From Martinezella tropici (GTDB lineage: Bacteria; Pseudomonadota; Alphaproteobacteria; Rhizobiales; Rhizobiaceae): 64,000 nt of DNA. The position numbers and the translations under genes are program-made. Of this stretch, positions 25,406-31,540 are shown piece by piece; within the stretch, counting starts at the first letter, position 1, and every line of letters starts with the position of its first letter. A model generated the notes under the pieces. It was not told the origin of the DNA, did no database searches, and saw only the letters and a program-made list of their open reading frames with translations. The stretch covers positions 402,357 through 466,356 of the forward strand of contig JUHI01000004.1 in the NCBI GenBank assembly GCA_000799755.1. Direction: 5' to 3'.

Positions 25406-26125
25406 CTATCCAACCGCGAGATGCGACATGGTTGGATCCGGGATAACGACAATCGGGCTGCCATCGGCGACCTCCTCATAGAGGTGGATGACGTCCTGAT
25501 TGAGCAGCCGTATGCAGCCCGACGAGACGGCCTTGCCGATCGAGAAGGCCTCCGGCGTACCGTGCAATCGATAGAGCGTGTCGCGCCCGCCTTCATGGAT
25601 ATAGAGCGCGCGTGAGCCCAGCGGGTTGTTCAGTCCCGGGGCCATTCCGCCATTCGCGATGCTGTATGGTTCCAACTCGGGTTGACGCGCCACCATGCTG
25701 TCCGGCGGCGTCCAACGCGGCCATTTGCGCTTGTAGGCGACTATCGCCCGTCCCGACCAGGCGAAACCTTCGCGGCCGACGCCGATGCCATAACGCGTCG
25801 CACGGCCCTGCGGCTTCACGTGGTAGAGATACTTTGCAGGCGTATGGACGATCAGCGTTCCCGGTTTCTCGTCGGTGGGATAATTGACTTCCGTTCGCCA
25901 GAAGCGCTGGTCGACCTGGGAGATATTCACTGCTGGAACTGGGAACTGCTCGTCCGGCATGGCGGCGTACATCAGCGGAACCACGGGCTGCGGTTCAGCC
26001 GCCAGGACGGCCGTCCCCATCCGGACAGGCCGCTGCGTCGAAACACAGCCCGCTAGTGTAAAGGCGCTCGCGCCGAATAGAAACGCACGCCTGGCGAGCG
26101 GCTTGGGAAACGTCGTTCTATACAA
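25406..26125 (-). CDS. L,D-transpeptidase lipoprotein 2 (YkuD domain)
   Basis: 239 residues with Arg-Arg before the hydrophobic signal and a lipobox FTLAGC. The YkuD domain carries HGTPEAFSIGKAVSSGCIR with catalytic Cys204. The region between, with VNYPTDEKPGTLIV and GLNNPLGSRALYI, parallels the first copy. The two genes are convergent with 167 bp between them. Box 5 lies 56 bp upstream of the start. Their single catalytic cysteines face the periplasm, which makes them candidates for protection by the DsbA/DsbD/TlpA proteins encoded alongside. Confidence 0.92.
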   Translation of the reverse strand: MYRTTFPKPLARRAFLFGASAFTLAGCVSTQRPVRMGTAVLAAEPQPVVPLMYAAMPDEQFPVPAVNISQVDQRFWRTEVNYPTDEKPGTLIVHTPAKYLYHVKPQGRATRYGIGVGREGFAWSGRAIVAYKRKWPRWTPPDSMVARQPELEPYSIANGGMAPGLNNPLGSRALYIHEGGRDTLYRLHGTPEAFSIGKAVSSGCIRLLNQDVIHLYEEVADGSPIVVIPDPTMSHLAVG

Positions 26126-26181
26126 TTGTCTCTCTGCCTTCTGATTGACTTCGGTTCAGAAGGCCGAAAATTCATTCCCAC

Positions 26182-26198
26182 CTTAAGCCTGGCTTAAA
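26182..26198. promoter_or_regulatory. PmrA/QseB-type tandem box 5 (one mismatch)
   Basis: CTTAAG-CCTGG-CTTAAA, 56 bp upstream of the leftward L,D-transpeptidase start at 26125. The last base deviates from the other four boxes, within the known tolerance of PmrA sites (YTTAAK-type hexamers). It is the rightmost element-borne site. Confidence 0.65.
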
Positions 26199-26265
26199 GG
26201 CCAAATCTCGCCGTTGCGGCCAGGCAACAGAACGCCCCGCTCATCCCTTCCGATGAAGGTGGTGA

Positions 26266-26496
26266 TCCCAGCTGCCGCTTCACGCCGATATCCCGAACAT
26301 CGACGTTGTTTGGCTCGACATTCCGGATCCGCTTGCGCCTATGGGCGGCAAGGACGTCGGCGAAATCGGTATCACCGGCGTTGCGGCGGCTATCGCCAAT
26401 GCAGTCTTCAACGCGACTGGAAAGCGGGTCCGCGAGCTGCCGATCACGCCCGATAGGGGGCTTGCGGCCGAGATCGAGCGCGAGGTCCGAGCCTGA
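26266..26496 (+). pseudogene. Remnant of molybdopterin oxidoreductase large subunit, C-terminus
   Basis: An open stretch to TGA 26494-26496 encodes LHADIPNIDVVWLDIPDP, then GGKDVGEIGITGVAAAIANAV and ATGKRVRELPITPD. This is the C-terminal end of the xanthine/aldehyde dehydrogenase molybdopterin subunit, where GxGExGxxGxAxAIANAV with the catalytic glutamate is diagnostic. The frame is closed by TGA at 26263-26265 and nothing of the other roughly 650 residues is present. It is a scrap, probably captured or left at the element boundary. Confidence 0.75.
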
Positions 26497-26676
26497 ATAC
26501 GTGACGAAGGTCCTGTTCGCGGCGCGGACGATAGATTTATCCGCTTCCAATCGCCACTACGCACGCGATCATGGCGCGACTGTTTGGCACCGACATCATC
26601 GCTGGCTTGCATCTTTAGCTAAGCCGAGACTTCCCCGGGGCCAGAAAGGCCGACGCAAAGTCATTGAAGGAAAATT

Positions 26677-26761
26677 TGGTGCGGGTGGTCGGAATCGAAC
26701 CGACACTCCTTTCGGAACCGGATTTTGAATCCGGCGCGTCTACCAGTTCCACCACACCCGC
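26677..26761 (-). tRNA. tRNA-Leu (CAA)
   Basis: On the minus strand an 85-base cloverleaf with an encoded CCA. The acceptor stem is GCGGGTG/CACCCGC. The D-arm holds TGGTAGACGCG, the anticodon stem CCGGA/TCCGG with loop TTCAAAA reads CAA, a long class II variable arm follows, and the T-loop is GGTTCGATTCC. Its 3' end points left, at the cargo region. This is the orientation expected when an integrative element has inserted at the 3' end of a tRNA gene and kept it whole. Confidence 0.93.
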
Positions 26762-26899
26762 ACATTTGCCGCCGATTCTAGCCGACGCTCTCTGCACCTA
26801 TACTGCACCTAGAGCGAAAACCAAAGATCGTCAGCCCTTTTTCCTTCCTTCATAAACCCCTGAAATCACGCCGTTTTCAACTCGTCGTGTTTTCCTGTG

Positions 26900-26957
26900 G
26901 ATTGGTAGACAAACCACTTTTTGAGTCGAGCGCGTCTACCAATTCCGCCAATGGGGC
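26900..26957 (-). pseudogene. Broken tRNA-Leu 5' half with inverted D-arm copy
   Basis: From 26957 leftward the sequence is a tRNA-Leu 5' half: acceptor strand GCCCCAT, D-arm GGCGGAATTGGTAGACGCG, anticodon stem CTCGA and loop CTCAAAA. The expected 3' stem TCGAG is missing, and the match ends exactly at the 3' edge of the anticodon loop. Instead, 13 bases later, the ten bases of the D-arm (ATTGGTAGAC) recur inverted at 26901-26910, giving a hairpin of 10-bp arms with a 23-base loop. No variable arm, T-arm or acceptor strand follows. It cannot make a tRNA; it is probably a recombination scar. Confidence 0.75.
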
Positions 26958-27056
26958 AACGGGGTACTGACGAGGCGGCTGTCTAGCATGTGATCGGCTG
27001 ATGGCGCAAGCCGGGGGCGGCAGATATTGCGAGTGTTTCCGCAGGGTTGCGGTTTG

Positions 27057-27090
27057 GCCCATGGCGTGGATCGGACGCCATGGGCTTTTT
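27057..27090 (+). terminator. Perfect hairpin with T-run
   Basis: An 11-bp perfect inverted repeat (GCCCATGGCGT, 7-base loop, ACGCCATGGGC) followed by TTTTT on the plus strand. It stands 12 bp beyond the stop of the leftward MFS gene, so it may serve that gene, but the T-run is on the side that suits rightward transcription. Confidence 0.6.
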
Positions 27091-27102
27091 GACGCGAAGA
27101 GC

Positions 27103-28434
27103 TTAGTGCGCCATCGCCGGCCCCTTGGTCGCGGAGCCGGATTTCTGCAGCGTGAGCGCCAGGATCGCGGCGAGCAGGCAGAAGGCGCCGGCGACGAAGA
27201 AGGCGGGCAGGTAGGTGTTGAGTTCCGTGCGGGTGAGGCCGGCGCCATAGGCGGCGGTGGCAGCACCCAGCTGGTGGCCGGCAAAGACCCAGCCGAAGAC
27301 CAGGCCGGCCTTTTCGCGGCCGAAGCGATCGGCGGCGATCTTGACCGTCGGCGGCACGGTGGCGATCCAGTCGAGGCCGTAGAAGACGGCGAAGATCGAC
27401 AGGCCGTAGAAGGTGAAATCGCTGAAGGGCAGGTAGACCAGCGAAAGGCCGCGCAGGCCGTAATACCAGAAGAGCAGCCAGCGATTGTCGAAGCGGTCGG
27501 AAAGCCAGCCGGAGCCGATCGTGCCGAAGAAATCGAAGATGCCCATGACGGCGAGCACGCTGGCGGCTGCGACAGGCACGATGCCGAAATCGCCGCAAAG
27601 CGTGACGAAGTGCGTCTGGATGAGGCCGTTGGTCGACAGGCCGCAGATGAAGAAGGTGGCAAACAGGATCCAGAAGGTCGAGGTCGTGGATACCTCGCGC
27701 AGGATCGCGATCGGCGAGGCGAGCGCGGCCTTCAGGTTCTTGGTGGCGGCCGGCGGCGGAGTGATGTGGATCTCGCCGACCAGTGGCAGATTGACGTCCG
27801 AGGGACGGTCGCGCATCAGGAGCAGTACGACGAAGGCGGCAACGACGATCATGCCGCAGACGAAGATGACGGTCGAGCGCCAGCCATAGCGGGTCGTCAG
27901 CTCCGCCATCAGCGGCAGGAAGACGAGCTGGCCGGTCGCGGAGCTGGCGGACAGCATGCCGATGACAAGGCCGCGATGCTTGGTGAACCAGCGCGTCGAA
28001 ACGGTCGCCGCCAGCACCATGGCGGTGAGGCCGGTGCCGAAGCCGACGATGATGCCCCAGCACAAAAGCAGCTGCCAGACCTTGGTCATGAAGAGGGAGC
28101 CGATGAAGCCGACGCCAATGGTGCCGAGCGCAAAGACGATGACCTTGCGCACGCCGAAATGGTTCATGAAGGCGGCGGCAAACGGCCCCATCAGGCCGAA
28201 CAGGATCAGGCGCACGGCAAGTGCCGAAGAGATGGAGGAGGTGCTCCAGCCGAATTCATCCTCCAGCGGCTTGATGAGCACGCCGGGCGCGCCCATGGCG
28301 CCGGCCGTGACCAGCATGGTGAGGAAGGTGGCGCCGACGACGACCCACCCGTAATGGATGTTGCGGCGGGCAAGCGTCGTAGCAAGAGCAGTGGAAACCA
28401 TGAGCTGCGTTCCGATAGGGTTGCGTGTCTTCAC
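27103..28434 (-). CDS. MFS transporter (monocarboxylate/oxalate-formate antiporter-like)
   Basis: 443 residues with twelve membrane helices and a central loop near 205-235. The opening ARRNIHYGWVVVGATFLTML and the following GWSTSSISSALAVRLILFGLMGPFAA are typical of the oxalate/formate and monocarboxylate branch of the major facilitator superfamily. A conserved loop motif is seen in GSGWLSDRFDNRW. The substrate cannot be told. The start may be ATG 28434 or ATG 28401. The gene is divergent from a TetR regulator, with two dyads between them, so it is probably repressed by it. Confidence 0.88.
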   Translation of the reverse strand: MKTRNPIGTQLMVSTALATTLARRNIHYGWVVVGATFLTMLVTAGAMGAPGVLIKPLEDEFGWSTSSISSALAVRLILFGLMGPFAAAFMNHFGVRKVIVFALGTIGVGFIGSLFMTKVWQLLLCWGIIVGFGTGLTAMVLAATVSTRWFTKHRGLVIGMLSASSATGQLVFLPLMAELTTRYGWRSTVIFVCGMIVVAAFVVLLLMRDRPSDVNLPLVGEIHITPPPAATKNLKAALASPIAILREVSTTSTFWILFATFFICGLSTNGLIQTHFVTLCGDFGIVPVAAASVLAVMGIFDFFGTIGSGWLSDRFDNRWLLFWYYGLRGLSLVYLPFSDFTFYGLSIFAVFYGLDWIATVPPTVKIAADRFGREKAGLVFGWVFAGHQLGAATAAYGAGLTRTELNTYLPAFFVAGAFCLLAAILALTLQKSGSATKGPAMAH

Positions 28435-28542
28435 GTTCGGACCGTGTGGCTTGCAAAGACGCTCGATCGCGGACGGGATGTGGGCTCCGCTTCTAGCGCT
28501 CCGCCGCTCTTCCGGCTTGAACGTTTGTGTAAAGGTATTTAG

Positions 28543-28584
28543 ATGATTGCTATCATATTTGTTGCGTATTGATGATGGTCATCA
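28543..28584. promoter_or_regulatory. Two dyads between MFS and tetR genes (candidate TetR operators)
   Basis: Two inverted repeats lie in the AT-rich divergent gap: ATGAT-TGCT-ATCAT at 28543-28556 and TGATGA-TGG-TCATCA at 28570-28584. They share the ATGAT/ATCAT half-site and centre about 27 bp apart. Position and symmetry fit binding of the TetR protein encoded at 28632 to both promoters; this is inference. Confidence 0.5.
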
Positions 28585-28631
28585 TATAAATTGTCAATAC
28601 AGATTTATTGAAGCTCTTATGGAGTTTTTTG

Positions 28632-29219
28632 ATGAGAGTGAGCCGCGAAAAATTCGCCGAGAATCGCGAGAAGATCCTTGCGGTCGCAGGAGAGCTCTTC
28701 CGCGAGAAAGGTTTCGACGGCATCGGCGTCGCCGATATCATGAAGGCGGCCGGGCTGACGCATGGCGGCTTCTACGGTCACTTCGATTCGAAGGACGAAC
28801 TTGCCTGCGAGGCGAGCAAGGCACTGGTGGCGCGCTCGCTGGAGCGCTGGAAGCATGTGGCGTCAAGCTCGCCCGATCAGCCGCTGGAAGCTCTGCTTGC
28901 CCATTATCTCTCGCATCGCAATGTTGTGGAGCATGCGACCGGTTGCGTCTTCGCGGCGCTGACGCAGGAAGTCAGCCGCCACGGACCGGAGATGCAGTCC
29001 ACCTTCACCGGCGGCCTGATGGGGCTGGTCGAGGTGCTTGAGGAGATCGTTCCCGGCGACACGTCGGAGGACCGCCGGCGCAGGGCTTTTGCCAGCCTCT
29101 CGGCCATGGTCGGGGCTGTCATCCTGGCGCGAGCGATGGACAATGCCGAACTGTCACAGGAATTCCTGTCTGCGACCCGACAGGAGCTTTCGCCCCGACC
29201 GGAAAGTGACGAAGCCTAG
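28632..29219 (+). CDS. TetR-family transcriptional regulator
   Basis: 195 residues from MRVSREKFAENREKIL, with GGAG seven bases before the ATG; an in-frame ATG at 28608 lies upstream. The helix-turn-helix (IGVADIMKAAGLTHGGFYGHFDS) is at about 28-50, followed by an all-helical ligand domain of the AcrR/YbiH-like type. It is divergent from the MFS gene, the usual arrangement of a local efflux or uptake repressor. Ligand unknown. Confidence 0.88.
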   Translation: MRVSREKFAENREKILAVAGELFREKGFDGIGVADIMKAAGLTHGGFYGHFDSKDELACEASKALVARSLERWKHVASSSPDQPLEALLAHYLSHRNVVEHATGCVFAALTQEVSRHGPEMQSTFTGGLMGLVEVLEEIVPGDTSEDRRRRAFASLSAMVGAVILARAMDNAELSQEFLSATRQELSPRPESDEA

Positions 29220-29287
29220 CTCCAAGCGGGCAGCGCGGCCGGGTATTCGCCCGACCGCTCCGTTCCCGTCGCTTAAGCCGTGGCCTC

Positions 29288-30082
29288 TCAATCGCGGAAG
29301 GCGAGCAGTCCGTTCGCCTCGACGATTTCCCTGAACTTGCCGTCGGGTGCAACCGCCAGCAGCTCGGCGCGCAGAGCCGCTTCGAAATCGGCTGCCCTAT
29401 CCCCCAGCGCCTGCGGCGAGGTCGACGACATCGAGAAGATGCGACCGACGATCTCCTCGATATCCCTTTCATATTCCGAGACGATGCCGATCCGTTCCAG
29501 GTTGCGGAAGGGAGAGGCAAGCAGCATGGCCTCGTGCGGTGCCCATTCCTTGCTCCTGCGCATCTGCCGTTCCGCGCTGCGCTCGGGCGAATAGGTTTCC
29601 ATCAGCGGCTCCAGAATGCCGCGCCAATTCGGCTCGGCCAGAACGCCTTTATCGTGGAAGAGGACGACGGCGCCGCCAGGCTCGATCAGTCTATCAAGCG
29701 CTTCGAGCGTTGCCGGCCTGTCCATCCAGTGGAAGGAGCGACCCATGATGCAGAGGTGCAGCTTGCCGAGATCAGGTCCGAGATCGTAGGAGGAGCCCTG
29801 GCGAATATTGATGCTGACACCTGCCGCTTTCGCACCGGCCTCGACCTCGGCAAGCATTTCTGGCTCCGGGTCCATGGCGGTGACGGCCGCACCTTGCAGC
29901 CGCGCGAAGGCGATGCCGAGCTGGCCGGGGCCGCAGCCGAGATCAAGCACATGAACGCCTGATTTCAAACCGCTGCGTTCGGCCACACGGGCAATCAGCC
30001 TGTCCGGGTAGGGGATGCGATAGCGCAGGTAATAGGCCGCGGTCGATTGAAAGCGCCGCGCTTCGAAGGGAACTGTGATCAT
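29288..30082 (-). CDS. Class I SAM-dependent methyltransferase
   Basis: 264 residues. SAM-binding motif I is VLDLGCGPGQLGIAFA, the acidic residue of motif II is in AMDPEPEML, and a GGAVVLFHD stretch follows the catalytic core. The first 30 residues (FEARRFQSTAAYYLRYRIPYP) contain an aromatic-rich lid as in methyltransferases acting on small molecules. Substrate unknown. It is a single gene between tetR and a repeat-bearing gap. Confidence 0.85.
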   Translation of the reverse strand: MITVPFEARRFQSTAAYYLRYRIPYPDRLIARVAERSGLKSGVHVLDLGCGPGQLGIAFARLQGAAVTAMDPEPEMLAEVEAGAKAAGVSINIRQGSSYDLGPDLGKLHLCIMGRSFHWMDRPATLEALDRLIEPGGAVVLFHDKGVLAEPNWRGILEPLMETYSPERSAERQMRRSKEWAPHEAMLLASPFRNLERIGIVSEYERDIEEIVGRIFSMSSTSPQALGDRAADFEAALRAELLAVAPDGKFREIVEANGLLAFRD

Positions 30083-30210
30083 GGAGTGTCATCCTCGAGA
30101 GTAAGGAACCATGACCTGTTAAGCCTCAACTGTGACCGGTTCGTGAAGTCACTTTTGCGCGATTTGCGGCTCTGCCATTCACCTACAACGGGCTATGGAA
30201 TTCGGTAACT

Positions 30211-30250
30211 CCCTCTTCCCGCAAGCGGGGAGAGGGCTGGGGTGAGGGGC
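30211..30250. repeat. Dispersed rhizobial intergenic repeat
   Basis: The sequence around CTCTTCCCGC-AA-GCGGGGAGAG followed by GGCTGGGGTGAGGGGC is a well known dispersed motif in rhizobial intergenic regions. The first part forms a hairpin with one mismatch. It occupies the 220-bp gap between the methyltransferase and aldo/keto reductase genes, which holds nothing else I can name. Confidence 0.6.
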
Positions 30251-30305
30251 CAGGCAGGCAAGCGCAGCGTCATCAGCCTTGCCTGACCAGCCCGAAAATC
30301 CTCGG

Positions 30306-31286
30306 TCACTTGAACCCGGCAATCCCATGCGGGACATAGGGGCTCTCCAGCGCCGTGATTTCCTCTGGTGTCAGCTTGACCTCCAGCGATGCGACGGCGT
30401 CGGCGATGTGGCCGGGCTTGGAGGCGCCGACGATCGGCGCGGTGACGGCGCTCTTCTGCAGAATCCAGGCGGTCGCCACCTGCGCACGCGCAATGCCGCG
30501 CTTCTTGGCGATGGCGCCGACGGCATCGACGATCTTGCGGTCGGCCTCAAGCGCTTGGGTATAGAGGGTCTTGCCGAATTCGTCGGACTGCGAACGGGCC
30601 GTGGTCTCGTCCCAGTCGCGGGTCAGGCGACCGCGGGCGAGCGGGCTCCACGGGATGACGGCGATCTTCTGATCCTCGCAGAAAGGCAGCATCTCGCGCT
30701 CTTCTTCGCGGTAGAGCAGGTTCAGGTGATCCTGCATGCTGACGAATTCGGTCCAGACATTGAGGCGGGAGGTGTAGATCGCCTTGGCGAATTGCCAGGC
30801 GTACATGGAAGAGGCGCCGATATAGCGGGCCTTGCCGGCCTTGACGACATCATGCAGCGCTTCCAGCGTCTCCTCGATCGGCGTCGTATAGTCCCAGCGA
30901 TGGATCTGGTAGAGATCGACATAGTCGGTGCCGAGGCGGCGCAGGCTGTTGTCGATCTCGTCGAAGATCGCCTTGCGCGAGAGGCCGGCGCCGTTCGGGC
31001 CGGGGCGCATGCGGTTGAAGACCTTGGTGGCGAGCACGATATCGTCGCGGCGGGCGAAATCCTTGATGGCGCGGCCGACGATTTCCTCCGATGAGCCGTT
31101 GGAATAGGTGTTGGCGGTATCGAGGAAATTGATGCCGGCCTCGATCGCCTGCCGCAGCAGCGGGCGGGCGCCCTCTTCGTTGACAGACCAGGCGTGCGTG
31201 CCCCTGTTGGGATCACCATAGGTCATGCAGCCCAGGCAGATGCGTGAGACTTCAAGACCGGTCCTGCCGAGCTTTACGTATTCCAT
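30306..31286 (-). CDS. Aldo/keto reductase
   Basis: 326 residues forming a TIM barrel of the YajO/AKR type. The catalytic tetrad is visible: Asp and Tyr in FLDTANTYSNG, Lys in LATKVF, and His in DLYQIHRWD. The NADPH site is WSPLARGRLT and, near the C-terminus, IVGASKPGHI. It reduces aldehydes or ketones in the cytosol; the substrate is not evident. It is a single gene with no clear partner. Confidence 0.9.
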   Translation of the reverse strand: MEYVKLGRTGLEVSRICLGCMTYGDPNRGTHAWSVNEEGARPLLRQAIEAGINFLDTANTYSNGSSEEIVGRAIKDFARRDDIVLATKVFNRMRPGPNGAGLSRKAIFDEIDNSLRRLGTDYVDLYQIHRWDYTTPIEETLEALHDVVKAGKARYIGASSMYAWQFAKAIYTSRLNVWTEFVSMQDHLNLLYREEEREMLPFCEDQKIAVIPWSPLARGRLTRDWDETTARSQSDEFGKTLYTQALEADRKIVDAVGAIAKKRGIARAQVATAWILQKSAVTAPIVGASKPGHIADAVASLEVKLTPEEITALESPYVPHGIAGFK

Positions 31287-31540
31287 CGAGATTCTCCGTC
31301 CATTCGATTATTCGGCACAAGGAGGCCCGCCGCCGGAAGAGCAGTGAGATGGGTGCGTCGCGAAAAGCAGATCGGCGAGCAAGGTTGCAGCCGGTCGACG
31401 CATCAATTCGGGTAGAGCTTCGAAGTATTCTTCAATAAATAAGGCAATTTGCGCGCGGGGGAAGACGGCAATTTCAAATGTTTCCTTGAACCTCAAGGGC
31501 GACAGGTGTTAGCTGCACCGCACCATTTTTGGAATTCTGC

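Noticed and set aside
27001..28542. A 513-residue plus-strand open frame over the MFS gene
   Set aside because: Its Asp/Glu/Gly/Arg-rich composition is typical of the antisense of a membrane protein gene, and it crosses the hairpin at 27057.
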